From Limnohabitans sp. Jir72 (GTDB taxonomy: Bacteria; Pseudomonadota; Gammaproteobacteria; Burkholderiales; Burkholderiaceae_C): a stretch of 64,000 bases of DNA. The position numbers and the translations under genes are program-made. The notes below the pieces were generated by a model. The model was not told the DNA's origin, made no database searches, and saw nothing but the letters and a program-made list of their open reading frames with translations. Location of the stretch: NCBI RefSeq assembly GCF_003063575.1, contig NZ_NESC01000002.1, positions 302,516 to 366,515 of the forward strand, read 5' to 3'. This document shows, in pieces, positions 37,630-47,840 of the stretch (within the stretch, counting starts at the first letter, position 1; the number at the start of each line of letters is the position of its first letter).

Positions 37630-38084
37630 GGCGTGGCCCTCACAGCCCCGCCGGGCTTGGCGAATAAATAGCTGACGATGTCGTCCAGAGCCTGCGGGGT
37701 CAAAACGGCTTGCCCTTGGTAAGGGGCCGCCACCTTGTGCAGGCCTTCGGTGCTCAGGTAAGGCGGCATGATGGTTTGCGGGTTGAATCGCCGCGCATCG
37801 GCAATGCGTTCACGGGCTTGCGCAGGTGTGCTGCGCTCGGCCAAGCCCTGCAAGGACGGCCCCAGCGCACCGCCTGCGGGCAGGCCTGCAATCTGGTGGC
37901 ACAAAATGCAGCCTGTCTCTTGCCTTTGCAGCAGCAAGGCACGTCCCCGTTCTGGCGAGGCTGCAGGCGCAGGCATGGCGGTCACACCCGCCTGCTGCAC
38001 CCCCGACTGGTGCCACGCGGCGCAGCCCGCCAAGCCCCCGGCCACCACAGCCGAAGCCAGGGCTGAGGCTGCGGCCAGGTTCAT
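37626..38084 (-). CDS. soxX: Sulfur oxidation c-type cytochrome SoxX
   Basis: Monohaem partner of SoxA, 152 residues. Haem attachment is C59-I-L-C62-H63, and a Met ligand is likely in TIMPPYL. The N-terminus shows a lipobox-like GGLAGC with Cys21, so it may be a lipoprotein. The C-terminal LTPQALDDIVSYLFAKPG is typical of class I c-type cytochromes. The start ATG forms an ATGA overlap with the molybdenum-hydroxylase large subunit gene. Confidence 0.87.
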   Translation of the reverse strand: MNLAAASALASAVVAGGLAGCAAWHQSGVQQAGVTAMPAPAASPERGRALLLQRQETGCILCHQIAGLPAGGALGPSLQGLAERSTPAQARERIADARRFNPQTIMPPYLSTEGLHKVAAPYQGQAVLTPQALDDIVSYLFAKPGGAVRATP

Positions 38085-40252
38085 GCGCGGGCCAGGCTGA
38101 GTCCGTGGTTCTTCAAGGGCAAAGAACGGATGCGTTTGCCCAGAGCCGCAGAAATGGCGTTGACCAAAGCGGGCGCCAAAGGCGCCTGGGCAGGTTCGCC
38201 CACACCACCCCAGAAGCCGCCCGTGGGGGCAATCACCACCTCGACTTTGGGCATTTCGTTCAGGCGCATCATGCGGTAGTCGTGGAAGTTCGATTGCTCG
38301 ACACGGCCTTCCTTGATGGTGTTTTCGCCCCAGAAGATGGCCGAGAGGCCATGGACCACGCTGCCCTGGAACTGGGCCACGATGTTGTCCGGGTTGACGG
38401 CATAACCGGGGTCGATGCCGATCACCACGCGGTGGATCTTGACCTCGTTTTTGGCGTTGACCGAGACCTCGCACACACACGCCGTCCAGCTGCCATAGCC
38501 TTCGGTTTCGGCCACACCCCGGAACACGCCTGCGGGCAGCTTGCTGCCCCAGCCTGCGGCCTTGGTCACGGCCTCCAGAATGCTGCGGTCACGTTTGGAT
38601 TTTTCATTGTTGGGCAGCATGTCCAGGCGGAAGGCCACCGGGTCTTTGCCTGCGGCCTGCGCCAGCTCGTCGATGAAGCACTCGCGCCCATACGGGTTTT
38701 GCGAGTGGCCCACCGAGCGCCAAAAGCCCACCGGCACATTGGTGTTGCGCTGCGCGTAATCGACCAGCGTGTGGGGAATGTCGTAGGGGTGGTCGTTGAA
38801 GCTGGCCACGGCTTGGCCGTCGATGCCCTTGGGCAAGGGCAGCTTGAGCAAGGTCGCCAAAATCGAGGGCGCACTCACGCGGATGTGCAGCGCGTCGACC
38901 TTGCCGCTGGCATCCAGACCGGCCTTGAAGCGCATCAGGCTGGCCGGGCGGTACAGGCCGTGCTGGATTTCTTCTTCACGGGTCCACAGCATCTTGACCG
39001 GTTTGCCCGCCATGGCCTTGGCGATCATGACCGCCTGGCGCGTGAAATCTTGCGGGCTCTTGCGGCCCAGACCGCCGCCCAGCTGCACCGGATACACCTT
39101 CACATTGGGCTGCGGTACGCCTGCGGTGGCCGCGCCCACGGCCAAGGTGGCTTCGGGGTTTTGGGTGGACGACCAGATCTCCAGCTTGTCGCCTTGCAGC
39201 CAAGCGGTGCAGACCATGGGCTCCATGGTGGCGTGGGCCAAATAGGGCGTGAAGTAATCGGCTTCGACCACTTTGGCCGCTTTGCCCAGAGCCTCGGGCG
39301 CATTGCCATCGTTGCGGGCCACGGCCAGCTCGGCTTGTTCCATGCCCGCCTTGAAGTGCGCCATGATGGCCGCGCTGCTGAGCGTGCCGTGCTCGCCCAC
39401 GTCCCAATCGATGGCCACTTCGCGCAAGGCTTCTTTGGCGCGCCACCAGTTGTCGGCCACCACGGCCACAAACTCACCCAGGTTCAGCACCTTGACGATG
39501 CCCCGGCGGTTTTCCACCTTGGACGCGTCCAGGCTCTTGACCTTGCCGTTGAACACGGGACAAGCCGCCACCGCCGCATGCAGCATGCCGGGCAATTGGG
39601 TGTCGATGCCGTATTTGATCTTGCCCACCACGATGTCGGGGATGTCCACGCGGGGGATCGGCTTGCCGATCAACGTCCAGTCTTTCGGGTCTTTGAGCGC
39701 CACTTCTTTGGGCGCTTCGAGCTTGGCAGCCGCTGCGGCCAGCTGGCCGTAACTCAGACTGCGTTTGCTGGCCGGGTGGGTGACCTTGTTCAGCGAGGCT
39801 TTGCACTCCGACGCGGGCACGCCCCATTGCTGGGCCGCAGCGGCCACCAGCATGTGGCGCGCCGTGGCACCGGCTTGGCGCAAATAGGCTTGCGAGTTGC
39901 GAATGGTGCGGCTGCCCACCGAAGCCATGTCGCCATAAGCGCGTTTGGTGCGCAGGTTCTCATGCGCGGTGGCGTACTCGACGCGGACTTTCTTCCAGTC
40001 GGCGTCCAGCTCTTCGGCAATGATCATGGGTGCCGATGTCATGCTGCCCTGGCCCATTTCGGCGCGGGCGTAACGGATGACGATGGTGTCGTTCGCCTCA
40101 ATCTCGACCCAGACGTTCAGCTGCGGCGTGTCAGCGCCAGTGGCTGCGCTGGCCCGCTCGGGCACAAAAAAGCCCAGCGACAGGCCTGCGGTGGCCGTGC
40201 TGGAGACTTTGAGGAAATGGCGGCGGTCTGCGTTCATGTTCGGGGTGCTCAT
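38081..40252 (-). CDS. Molybdopterin-binding large subunit of an aldehyde/isoquinoline oxidoreductase-type hydroxylase
   Basis: A 723-residue xanthine-dehydrogenase-superfamily subunit of the IorB type, which lacks a separate FAD subunit. The start [20 protein letters not shown] gives a Tat signal (RRHFLK), so the enzyme is exported. Motifs: [74 protein letters not shown] and [18 protein letters not shown], the last with the catalytic-base Glu. It overlaps the 2Fe-2S subunit gene upstream and soxX downstream by four bases each. Substrate unknown; periplasmic location with SoxXA suggests electron delivery to cytochrome c. Confidence 0.9.
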   Translation of the reverse strand: MSTPNMNADRRHFLKVSSTATAGLSLGFFVPERASAATGADTPQLNVWVEIEANDTIVIRYARAEMGQGSMTSAPMIIAEELDADWKKVRVEYATAHENLRTKRAYGDMASVGSRTIRNSQAYLRQAGATARHMLVAAAAQQWGVPASECKASLNKVTHPASKRSLSYGQLAAAAAKLEAPKEVALKDPKDWTLIGKPIPRVDIPDIVVGKIKYGIDTQLPGMLHAAVAACPVFNGKVKSLDASKVENRRGIVKVLNLGEFVAVVADNWWRAKEALREVAIDWDVGEHGTLSSAAIMAHFKAGMEQAELAVARNDGNAPEALGKAAKVVEADYFTPYLAHATMEPMVCTAWLQGDKLEIWSSTQNPEATLAVGAATAGVPQPNVKVYPVQLGGGLGRKSPQDFTRQAVMIAKAMAGKPVKMLWTREEEIQHGLYRPASLMRFKAGLDASGKVDALHIRVSAPSILATLLKLPLPKGIDGQAVASFNDHPYDIPHTLVDYAQRNTNVPVGFWRSVGHSQNPYGRECFIDELAQAAGKDPVAFRLDMLPNNEKSKRDRSILEAVTKAAGWGSKLPAGVFRGVAETEGYGSWTACVCEVSVNAKNEVKIHRVVIGIDPGYAVNPDNIVAQFQGSVVHGLSAIFWGENTIKEGRVEQSNFHDYRMMRLNEMPKVEVVIAPTGGFWGGVGEPAQAPLAPALVNAISAALGKRIRSLPLKNHGLSLARA

Positions 40253-40707
40253 GCGCGGGTCCCTTTCTTGGCAGCAGCGTGGATGGCGGTGCGGATGCGG
40301 GCATAGGTGCCGCAGCGGCAAATGTTGCTCATGGCCGCATCGATGTCGTCGTCGGTGGGCTTGGGTTTTTTCTTGAGCAGGGCCACAGCGGCCAGCATCT
40401 GGCCGCCCTGGCAATAGCCGCACTGGGGCACTTGGTGGTCGATCCAAGCTTGCTGCACAGCATGCAGACGGCCTTTGTCGGCCAGGCCTTCGATGGTGAT
40501 GACCTTTTGCCCCACCGCCGCAGACACGGGGTAAGAGCAAGAGCGCACCGGCTCGCCATTGAGCAGCACCGTGCAGGCGCCGCATTGCGCAATGCCGCAG
40601 CCGAATTTGGGCCCCTTGATGTCGAGTTCGTCCCGCAAGGCCCAAAGCAAGGGCATTTCGGGCTCGGTGTCGAGCGTGTGATTTTTCCCGTTGACGGTCA
40701 GTTTCAT
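40249..40707 (-). CDS. 2Fe-2S small subunit of the molybdenum hydroxylase
   Basis: A 152-residue IorA/CoxS-like subunit. The plant-type ferredoxin cluster uses C37, C42, C45 and C57 ([11 protein letters not shown]), and the second cluster uses C96, C99, C130 and C132 ([16 protein letters not shown]). The start [10 protein letters not shown] is the family opening. It would transfer electrons from the molybdopterin subunit. First gene of the operon that continues into soxXYZA. It has no signal of its own and would be exported together with the Tat-tagged large subunit. Confidence 0.93.
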   Translation of the reverse strand: MKLTVNGKNHTLDTEPEMPLLWALRDELDIKGPKFGCGIAQCGACTVLLNGEPVRSCSYPVSAAVGQKVITIEGLADKGRLHAVQQAWIDHQVPQCGYCQGGQMLAAVALLKKKPKPTDDDIDAAMSNICRCGTYARIRTAIHAAAKKGTRA

Positions 40708-40830
40708 GTGCCAAGTCTCCAAGTGATCAAACCAACCGGCAACTGTGTCGCTCTGGCTGAAATTGCGCAACTGGGAAACAACGTAGACAAAGCGGTCAAG
40801 CCCGCCAGACAGTCACGTCAGCGACTGGAC

Positions 40831-41079
40831 TCAGCGGTAAAACGCTTCGACCGTGCCCTTGAGCTTGATCAGCAGCGGCTGACCTTTGCGGTCCAGCGTC
40901 TTGCCTGCGGGCACACGCACCCAGCCTTCGCTGATGCAGTATTCCTCGACATCGTTGCGGTCCTTGCCATTGAAGCGGATGCCGATGTCGTGCTCGAACA
41001 CGGCGCGGATGTGGAAAGGGCTGCGCGAGTCGATGGACAGGTGATCGGGCAATTCAGGGCGCTGTGTGGCTTCGGTCAT
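40831..41079 (-). CDS. DUF3297 family protein
   Basis: An 82-residue protein matching the small conserved DUF3297 family: LPDHLSIDSRSPFH, VFEHDIGIRFNGKDRNDVEE, YCISEGWVRVPAGKTLDRKG and LKGTVEAFY. No catalytic motif is known. The start MTEATQRPELP is chosen because conservation begins there; a longer frame starts 15 codons earlier. Divergent from the Hsp70-like gene. Confidence 0.85.
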   Translation of the reverse strand: MTEATQRPELPDHLSIDSRSPFHIRAVFEHDIGIRFNGKDRNDVEEYCISEGWVRVPAGKTLDRKGQPLLIKLKGTVEAFYR

Positions 41080-41257
41080 GGCGGGCTTTGAAGGGAGGAA
41101 TACAAACAGCTTCTGATTTTCCATGATTTAGCGGCCCTCTCGATCCGAAAGCGCCATGGGGGGTGGCACAATCGCCGGTCTTCAAAAAACACGGCGCTTT
41201 CGGGCACCTGTGCTCCCCGCTTTTCCGCACCGCCTGTGTGCTTCGCTTTTGTTCCTC

Positions 41258-42511
41258 ATGACCCCAACGCACCCCGGCACGCTCGGCATCGATTTCGGCA
41301 CTTCCAACTCGGCCATGGCCTGGGCCACGCCTCAAGGCATGGCCCGCCTGGTGGCTCTGGAGGGCGACGCACTGGCCATGCCCACGGCCGTGTTCTACAA
41401 CGCCGAAGACGGCACCACCCACTTCGGGCGCGATGCCATTGGCCACTACCTGGAAGGCACCGAAGGCCGCTTGATGCGCTCGCTCAAAAGCCTGCTGGGC
41501 AGCCCGCTGCTGATGGAGACCACCCAGATTGGCCACCAGCAGATCAGCTTTCAGGACATCATCGCCACCTTTTTGACCACGCTGCGCGAACGCGCCACCG
41601 GGGCGCTGGGCTTTGCACCCACGCGGGTGGTGATGGGACGCCCGGTGCACTTTGTGGACGACGACCCCGAGCGCGACGCGCAAGCCGAGACCTCGCTGCG
41701 GCAGGCGGCGCAAGCCGTGGGTTTTGAAGAGGTGTCGTTTCAGCTGGAGCCCATCGCAGCGGCGCTGGACTATGAACGGCGCTTGACGCAAGACAGCACC
41801 GTGCTGGTGGTGGACTTAGGGGGCGGCACGTCTGACTTCACGGTGGTGCGCCTGGGACCTGGGCGCATGCACCAGGCCGACCGCAGCGCCGACATTTTGG
41901 CCACCACGGGTGTGCACATCGGTGGCACCGACTACGACCAAAAGTTGAACCTGGAGCAGGTCATGCCGCTCTTGGGCCACCGGCACATCGGCCCCGCGCA
42001 GCGCGAGGTGCCCAGCCGCGTCTTCTTTGACCTGTCGACCTGGCATTTGATCCACTGGCAGTACCAGCCCAAAGCCATCGCCCATGCCAAGACCCTGCGC
42101 AGCAATTACAGCAACGCCCGCTTGCACGAGCGCCTCATGCAGGTGCTGACGGAGCGCCACGGCCACCTCATGGCCCACGAGGTGGAACAGGCCAAGATCC
42201 GTTGCTCAGTCACCGATGCCGACACGCGCATTGACCTGTCCTTGATCGAGCCCGGCCTGCAAGCGGCCCTGGGTGTGGCGGACATGCAAACGCACTTGGG
42301 TGGCTTGCTTGAGCGCACTGTGGCGTGTGCGCGTGAATGCGTGCAAGAGGCCGGTTTGAACGACGGGCAGATCGACGCGATTTACCTGACCGGCGGCTCG
42401 TCGGCGTTGCGCACCTTCCAGCGCGCCCTGCAGGCAGCCTTTCCAGAGGTGCCGCTGGTCGAGGGCGATTTGTTTGGCGGTGTGGCTTCGGGCTTGGCCT
42501 ACAGCCGTTGA
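41258..42511 (+). CDS. Hsp70-family chaperone, YegD-like
   Basis: A 417-residue actin/Hsp70-fold ATPase with LGIDFGTSNSAMAWATPQGM (phosphate 1), VLVVDLGGGTSDFTVVRLGP (phosphate 2) and AIYLTGGSSALRTFQRAL (adenosine motif). It lacks the substrate-binding lid domain of DnaK, as YegD does. Function in vivo is poorly known for this family. An upstream longer frame is open, but MTPTHPGTLGIDFG places the first motif at the usual distance. No dnaJ or grpE is near. Confidence 0.9.
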   Translation: MTPTHPGTLGIDFGTSNSAMAWATPQGMARLVALEGDALAMPTAVFYNAEDGTTHFGRDAIGHYLEGTEGRLMRSLKSLLGSPLLMETTQIGHQQISFQDIIATFLTTLRERATGALGFAPTRVVMGRPVHFVDDDPERDAQAETSLRQAAQAVGFEEVSFQLEPIAAALDYERRLTQDSTVLVVDLGGGTSDFTVVRLGPGRMHQADRSADILATTGVHIGGTDYDQKLNLEQVMPLLGHRHIGPAQREVPSRVFFDLSTWHLIHWQYQPKAIAHAKTLRSNYSNARLHERLMQVLTERHGHLMAHEVEQAKIRCSVTDADTRIDLSLIEPGLQAALGVADMQTHLGGLLERTVACARECVQEAGLNDGQIDAIYLTGGSSALRTFQRALQAAFPEVPLVEGDLFGGVASGLAYSR

Positions 42512-42539
42512 GCTGGCCGAACTCAAGCAAATACCCATG

Positions 42540-42575
42540 AAAAAAGCCACCCGGGCTTGCGCTCGGGTGGCTTTC
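42540..42575 (-). terminator. Rho-independent terminator between the Hsp70-like gene and icd
   Basis: Stem GCCACCCGGGC / GCTCGGGTGGC with a short loop and six T residues on the minus strand, just past the icd stop. On the plus strand the T-run is weak (CTTTC), so it serves mainly icd but may also act for the convergent gene. Confidence 0.85.
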
Positions 42576-42591
42576 AGGACCGCTTGAACGA

Positions 42592-44829
42592 TCAGGCCTT
42601 GACGCTGGCCAAAGCCGCGTTGAAGGTCGCGCTGGGGCGCATGATGGCGGCAAGCTTGGCCTGGTCAGGCATGTAGTAGCCGCCGATGTCGACAGGCTTG
42701 CCTTGCACGGCGTTGAGCTCGTCCACGATCTTCTTCTCGTTGTTGGTCAATTGCTTGGCCAAAGGCGCGAACTGGGCGGCCAGTGCAGCGTCTTCGGTTT
42801 GCGCGGCCAGCTCTTGCGCCCAGTACATGGCCAGGTAGAACTGGCTACCACGGTTGTCCAGCTGACCCGTCTTGGGCGAGGGGTTTTTGTTGTTGTCCAG
42901 CAATTTTCCGGTGGCGGCATCCAGGGTCTTGGACAACACGCCAGCCTTGGCATTGTTGGTCTTCAGACCCAGGTCTTCCAAGGACACGGCCAGCGCCAAG
43001 AATTCGCCGAGCGAGTCCCAGCGCAAGTGGTTTTCTTCGACCAGTTGCTGCACATGCTTAGGCGCAGAGCCGCCCGCACCGGTTTCGTACATGCCGCCAC
43101 CCGCCATCAAAGGCACCACCGACAGCATCTTGGCCGAGGTGCCCAGCTCCATGATGGGGAACAGGTCGGTCAGGTAGTCGCGCAGGATGTTGCCGGTGGC
43201 GCTGATGGTGTCCAAGCCGCGCACGACGCGCTCCAGGGTGTAACGCATGGCACGCACTTGGCTCATGATCTGGATGTCCAGACCGGCCGTGTTGTGCTCG
43301 TGCAGGTACATCTTCACTTTGGTGATCAGCTGGGCTTCGTGGGGGCGGTACTGGTCGAGCCAGAACACCACGGGCATGCCGGAGTTGCGGGCGCGGTTGA
43401 CGGCCAGCTTGACCCAGTCGCGGATCGCGGCGTCCTTGACCTGGCACATGCGCCAGATGTCGCCCGCTTCCACGTTTTCAGACAGCAGCACTTCGCCGGT
43501 GTTCAGGTCGGTGATGTTGGCCACGCCATCTTCGGGGATCTCGAAGGTCTTGTCGTGCGAGCCGTATTCTTCGGCTTGCTGGGCCATCAGGCCGACGTTG
43601 GGCACCGTGCCCATGGTCTTGGGGTCGAAGGCGCCGTGCCATTTGCAGAAGTTGATCATCTCCTGGTAGATGCGGGCGAAAGTCGACTCGGGCATCACGG
43701 CCTTGACATCCTTGAGGCGGCCGTTGGCGTCCCACATCTTGCCGCCGTTGCGGATCATGGCGGGCATGGAGGCGTCCACGATCACGTCGTTGGGCGAGTG
43801 GAAGTTGGTGATGCCTTTGGCCGAGTCCACCATGGCCAGCTCGGGGCGGTGCTCGTGGCAGGCGTGCAGGTCACGCTTGATTTCGTCTTGCTTGGATTGG
43901 GGCAGCGTGGCGATCTTGTTGTACAGATCGGCCATGCCGTTGTTCACGTTCACGCCCAGTTCTTCAAACAGCTTGGCGTGCTTTTCGAAGGCGTCTTTGT
44001 AGAAGATCTTGACGCAGTGACCGAACACGATGGGGTGCGAGACCTTCATCATGGTGGCCTTGACGTGCAGCGAGAACATCACACCGGTTTTGCGCGCGTC
44101 TTCGATTTCCTTTTCGTAGAACTCGCACAAAGCCTTTTTGCTCATGTACATGCTGTCGATGACTTCACGGTCGAGCAGGGAGACTTTGGGTTTGAGGATG
44201 ATGGCCTTGCCACTCTTGGTGATCAGCTCCATCTTCACATCGCGGGCGCGGTCCAGGGTCATGGATTTTTCGCCGTGGTAAAAGTCGCCCGCATGCATGT
44301 GCGAGACGTGCGAGCGCGACGCCTGGCTCCACTCGGCCATGCTGTGGGGATTTTTGCGGGCGAATTCCTTGACGGCGCGTGGGGCGCGGCGGTCCGAGTT
44401 GCCTTCGCGCAGCACGGGATTCACGGCCGAGCCGGTGCACTTGGCGTAACGGGCCTTGAGGGCCTTTTCTTCTTCGGTCTTGGCGTTCTCGGGATAGTCG
44501 GGCAAGGCGTAACCCTTGGACTGCAGTTCCTTGATGGCGGCGACCAATTGACCCACGGAAGCGCTGATGTTGGGCAGTTTGATGATGTTGGCTGAAGAGT
44601 TCAGCGTCAGTTTGCCCAACTCGGCCAGGTTGTTCGGTGCACGCTGTTCAGCAGGCAACAGGTCAGAAAACTCACCCAAAATGCGGCCCGCCACCGAAAT
44701 ATCGCTCTCAGCCACTTCGATGCCTGCCGAAGCGGTGAATGTGCGGATGATCGGCAAAAAGGAGGCTGTGGCCAACAAAGGGGCTTCGTCGGTCAGGGTG
44801 TAAATGATTTTGGATTTGTCTGCGGCCAT
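42592..44829 (-). CDS. icd: NADP-dependent isocitrate dehydrogenase, monomeric type
   Basis: Oxidative decarboxylation of isocitrate to 2-oxoglutarate in the TCA cycle. It encodes 745 residues, the normal size of the large monomeric class, unrelated in length to the dimeric enzyme. Characteristic stretches: [80 protein letters not shown] and [28 protein letters not shown] is preferred as start over an ATG five codons upstream. Single-gene unit with its own terminator. Confidence 0.96.
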   Translation of the reverse strand: MAADKSKIIYTLTDEAPLLATASFLPIIRTFTASAGIEVAESDISVAGRILGEFSDLLPAEQRAPNNLAELGKLTLNSSANIIKLPNISASVGQLVAAIKELQSKGYALPDYPENAKTEEEKALKARYAKCTGSAVNPVLREGNSDRRAPRAVKEFARKNPHSMAEWSQASRSHVSHMHAGDFYHGEKSMTLDRARDVKMELITKSGKAIILKPKVSLLDREVIDSMYMSKKALCEFYEKEIEDARKTGVMFSLHVKATMMKVSHPIVFGHCVKIFYKDAFEKHAKLFEELGVNVNNGMADLYNKIATLPQSKQDEIKRDLHACHEHRPELAMVDSAKGITNFHSPNDVIVDASMPAMIRNGGKMWDANGRLKDVKAVMPESTFARIYQEMINFCKWHGAFDPKTMGTVPNVGLMAQQAEEYGSHDKTFEIPEDGVANITDLNTGEVLLSENVEAGDIWRMCQVKDAAIRDWVKLAVNRARNSGMPVVFWLDQYRPHEAQLITKVKMYLHEHNTAGLDIQIMSQVRAMRYTLERVVRGLDTISATGNILRDYLTDLFPIMELGTSAKMLSVVPLMAGGGMYETGAGGSAPKHVQQLVEENHLRWDSLGEFLALAVSLEDLGLKTNNAKAGVLSKTLDAATGKLLDNNKNPSPKTGQLDNRGSQFYLAMYWAQELAAQTEDAALAAQFAPLAKQLTNNEKKIVDELNAVQGKPVDIGGYYMPDQAKLAAIMRPSATFNAALASVKA

Positions 44830-45117
44830 GGGTCGTCTCGTCATCAGGGATGTGAAAAAAGAATATGTGCTCGGCGGTGTGTCGGGCAGATTCGCAAAGC
44901 CGCCCTTTTAAGGCGGATTAGCCAGAGACTTTATCTCAAATAGGGCCCTGTTTTGCTTACGCAGGGGCTCAGCGACCCCGCCCCATGGCCGTCCAGAGGG
45001 CTCAAACGGCCGGGCGATTAAACTGAGACCCCTTCAGACCCGCGCCAAGCCCACAGACTTGGCGCCCCATCCCCCGGCCAGCGCCTGTGCGCGTGGCCAC
45101 CAACCGAGGAGCACCCC

Positions 45118-45831
45118 ATGGGCGCGCAATGGAAAGCCAAAGGCAAAGCACAAGCCGCGGACGCCAGAGGCAAATTGTTTGGCCGTCTGGCCAAGGACAT
45201 CATGATCGCGGCCCGCAACGGTGCCGACCCGGCCGCCAATTCGCGCCTGCGCTTGGTGGTCGAGCAGGCCCGCAAGGTGTCCATGCCCAAGGAAACGCTG
45301 GAGCGCGCCATCAAAAAGGGCGCAGGCCTGTTGGGCGATGCCGTGAGCTTTGACCGCGTGATCTACGAAGGCTTCGCGCCCCACCAGGTGCCGGTGATGA
45401 TCGAGGTGCTGACCGACAACGTCAACCGCACCGCGTCCGAAATGCGCGTGTTGTTCCGCAAGGGCCAGCAAGGCACATCGGGGTCGGTGTCCTGGGACTT
45501 TGACCATGTGGGCATGATCGAGGCCGAACCGGCTCAAGCGGACGCCGACGCCGAACTGGCCGCCATCGAAGCCGGTGCACAGGACTTTGAGCCTGCCGAC
45601 GAAGACGGTGTGACGGTGTTCATCACCGAAGCGACCGACCTGGACCTGGTCAGCCGCGCCCTGCCCAACTTCGGCTTCACCGTGGTCTCGGCCAAGCTGG
45701 GCTACAAACCCAAAAACCCGGTCGACCCGGCCAACCTGAGCGCCGAGCAGCTCGAAGAAGTCGAGGCCTTTTTGGGCGCCATCGACAACAACGACGACGT
45801 GCAAAACGTGTTTGTGGGTCTGGCCGGTTAA
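45118..45831 (+). CDS. YebC/PmpR-family protein
   Basis: A 237-residue protein with the family opening [40 protein letters not shown] and [17 protein letters not shown]. YebC-family proteins were long called transcriptional regulators; recent work also places YebC at the ribosome for proline-rich translation. Which role applies here cannot be told. A good ribosome site GAGGAG precedes the ATG. Divergent from icd across a 290-base gap that shows no gene; followed by a strong terminator. Confidence 0.93.
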   Translation: MGAQWKAKGKAQAADARGKLFGRLAKDIMIAARNGADPAANSRLRLVVEQARKVSMPKETLERAIKKGAGLLGDAVSFDRVIYEGFAPHQVPVMIEVLTDNVNRTASEMRVLFRKGQQGTSGSVSWDFDHVGMIEAEPAQADADAELAAIEAGAQDFEPADEDGVTVFITEATDLDLVSRALPNFGFTVVSAKLGYKPKNPVDPANLSAEQLEEVEAFLGAIDNNDDVQNVFVGLAG

Positions 45832-45855
45832 GACCGCCAAGCCTCCCAAAGCCAA

Positions 45856-45881
45856 GGGGCTGTCTACACAGCCCCTTTTTT
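45856..45881 (+). terminator. Rho-independent terminator of the YebC-family gene
   Basis: Stem GGGGCTG / CAGCCCC with a six-base loop and six T residues, ending just before the stop of the convergent Bug gene. Confidence 0.9.
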
Positions 45882-45882
45882 A

Positions 45883-46866
45883 TTACTCGGGCTTGATGCC
45901 GATGGTTTTGACGATGCCCGCCCAGCGGGTTCTTTCGGCCCGCATGAAGGCGTCAAACTCGGCCACGTTCATCTTGGTCTCCGGGATGGAGCCCAGCGTC
46001 AACAAGCGCTGCGCCACTTCAGGCTGCTTGAGCACCGCTTCCAGCTCGCGGCTGACGCTGTCCAAAATGGCCGCAGGCGTGCCCGCTGGCGCAAACAGGC
46101 CGTTCCAGCCGGTGTATTCGAAACCGGCAAAGGTCTCGGACAAGGTGGGCACCGAGGGCAGGTTGGCCGTGCGCTGGGCCGAGCTCACCGCCAGGGCCTT
46201 GATCTGGCCCGAACGGATGTAGCTCAAGAGCGCCGCTTCGGGCAGGCAAATGAAATTCACCCGGCCACCGATCAAGTCCTGAATGGCATCGGGCGCCTTG
46301 TTGTACGGCACGTGCGTGAACTTGATGCCGGCCATGGCCGCGAACGAATCGGCCAACATGCCCGAAAAGGTTTTGGGCCCCTCGGTGGCCATGGCCAGTT
46401 TTTCGGGCTGGGCCTTGGTTTGGGCCATGGCATCGGCCAAGGTGTTGCCGGTGAAGGCGGCGCCTGCCGCGATCACAAACGGGCTGCGGCCGATCAGGCG
46501 CACCGGGGCAAAGTCTTTTTCAGGGTCGTAGGGCAAGGCCTTGAAGGTGAAGACGTTGGTGACCATGGCGGCGGTGGTCGCGTAATAAAAGGTGTAGCCG
46601 TCGGCGGGTGAGCGCATGGCCGCTTGCGCACCGATGACGTTTTGGCCCCCCGGGCGGTTGTCCACCACGATGGGCTGGCCCAGGCGGCGGCTCAGGTTGT
46701 CGGCCACAAAACGCGCCAGGATGTCCGGGCCAGAACCTGCCGGTTGCGACAAAATCCATTTGATCGGCCGTGCGGGCCAGGCCTGCGCCCAGGCCGCACT
46801 TTGCAGGCCCGAGGCCACGGCAGCGGCCGCGCCCAGCAAGCCTTTGTTGAAGGATCGTCTTTGCAT
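45883..46866 (-). CDS. Bug-family receptor with a twin-arginine-like signal
   Basis: A 327-residue receptor. The start is at the ATG with CAGGAGACAAAC upstream. The signal MQRRSFNKGLLGAAAAVASG contains an RRSFNKGLL Tat-like motif, unlike the Sec signals of the other Bug proteins here. Bug body: WPARPIKWILSQPAGSGPDI, VVDNRPGGQNVIGAQAAMRS and TFKALPYDPEKDFAPVRLIG. It is the last gene of the aromatic cluster, so it probably binds the aromatic acid or a cleavage product. Confidence 0.92.
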   Translation of the reverse strand: MQRRSFNKGLLGAAAAVASGLQSAAWAQAWPARPIKWILSQPAGSGPDILARFVADNLSRRLGQPIVVDNRPGGQNVIGAQAAMRSPADGYTFYYATTAAMVTNVFTFKALPYDPEKDFAPVRLIGRSPFVIAAGAAFTGNTLADAMAQTKAQPEKLAMATEGPKTFSGMLADSFAAMAGIKFTHVPYNKAPDAIQDLIGGRVNFICLPEAALLSYIRSGQIKALAVSSAQRTANLPSVPTLSETFAGFEYTGWNGLFAPAGTPAAILDSVSRELEAVLKQPEVAQRLLTLGSIPETKMNVAEFDAFMRAERTRWAGIVKTIGIKPE

Positions 46867-46952
46867 GTTTGTCTCCTGTTGCATTTTTAAAAATCACACC
46901 TTGGAACCGACGGCGACGCCATGCCCCATCTTGCAAAGACGGGGCCATGCCG

Positions 46953-47798
46953 TCAAAGCTTTTCTCTTTCGACGCGGTTGCGCAGCACGCCGATCTTGGA
47001 CACCTCGATCTCGACCAAATCGCCTTCTTTCATCCACACCGGCGGCTGGCGGCGAGCGCCCACGCCACCAGGCGTGCCGCTGACGATCACGTCGCCGGGC
47101 GCCAAGGTGGTGAAGGTCGAGACGTATTCGATCAAGCGCGGGATCGGGAAAATCAGCATGGCCGTGGTGGCGTGCTGCATGACCTGGCCGTTCAGGCGGG
47201 TGGTCAGGCTCAGCTCTTCGCCATCGGCGATCTCGCCGCGAGTGACCAAGATCGGGCCAAAAGCGCCGGTGCCGACAAAGTTTTTACCGGGCGTGAACTG
47301 CGTGGTGTGGCGCTGCCAGTCGCGCACCGAGCCGTCGTTGTAGGCGCTGTAACCGGCCACGTGTTCCCAAGCTTGGTCGCGGGGAATGCGGCGACCGCCT
47401 TTGCCGATCACCACGGCGATTTCACCTTCGTAGTCGAAATGGTCCGACTCGGGCGGCATCAGCAAAGGCTGCAGGTGACCGGTTTGCGAGTCGGCCACGC
47501 GCAAAAACACGGTGGGGTTTTCGGTCTTGTCGCGCTCGGTCTCGACGCGGTGCTCTTCGTAGTTGTGCCCAATGCAGATGATCTTGCCGGGGTCGGTGAT
47601 GACGGGCAAATACGTGATCTGCGCCAGCGTGCAGGTGTCCGGCTGGCCATGCGCTGCAGCGCCGAGTTTTTCGAGCATGCCCTCAGCCAAAGCGCTGCGC
47701 AGGGTGGGGTAGTTGGCGCTGCTCAAAGAGACAACGCCGGTGTCGGTGGCCAGGCCCCAGGAGGCTTGACCTTGGTATGAATAGCTGAGGAATTTCAT
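46953..47798 (-). CDS. Fumarylacetoacetate hydrolase family protein
   Basis: A 281-residue FAH-fold enzyme that would hydrolyse a C-C bond of a ring-cleavage product or act as hydratase/isomerase. Substrate-entry segment PGKIICIGHNYEEHRVE, metal-binding HFDYEGEIAVVIGKGGR and YSAYNDGSVRDWQRHTTQF with the Asp ligand, then the C-terminal SGTPGGVGARRQPPVWMKEG. It lies between the flavin hydroxylase and a Bug gene, suiting a meta-cleavage pathway. Confidence 0.92.
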   Translation of the reverse strand: MKFLSYSYQGQASWGLATDTGVVSLSSANYPTLRSALAEGMLEKLGAAAHGQPDTCTLAQITYLPVITDPGKIICIGHNYEEHRVETERDKTENPTVFLRVADSQTGHLQPLLMPPESDHFDYEGEIAVVIGKGGRRIPRDQAWEHVAGYSAYNDGSVRDWQRHTTQFTPGKNFVGTGAFGPILVTRGEIADGEELSLTTRLNGQVMQHATTAMLIFPIPRLIEYVSTFTTLAPGDVIVSGTPGGVGARRQPPVWMKEGDLVEIEVSKIGVLRNRVEREKL

Positions 47799-47840
47799 GG
47801 TGATTTTTCAGTGAGGAAAAGGAAATGGGTCTGCGCGCGT

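Noticed and set aside
37826..40306. Long open frame on the plus strand opposite soxX and the molybdenum hydroxylase gene
   Set aside because: Shadow of high-GC coding sequence; the minus-strand genes carry all conserved motifs.
42703..44595. Long open frame opposite icd
   Set aside because: Antisense shadow; composition rich in His, Gln and Val with no recognisable protein.
44845..45117. Hairpin GCCGCC-CTTTTA-AGGCGG and other short repeats between icd and the YebC gene, considered as a riboswitch
   Set aside because: Short and without the conserved core of any riboswitch class I can recognise.
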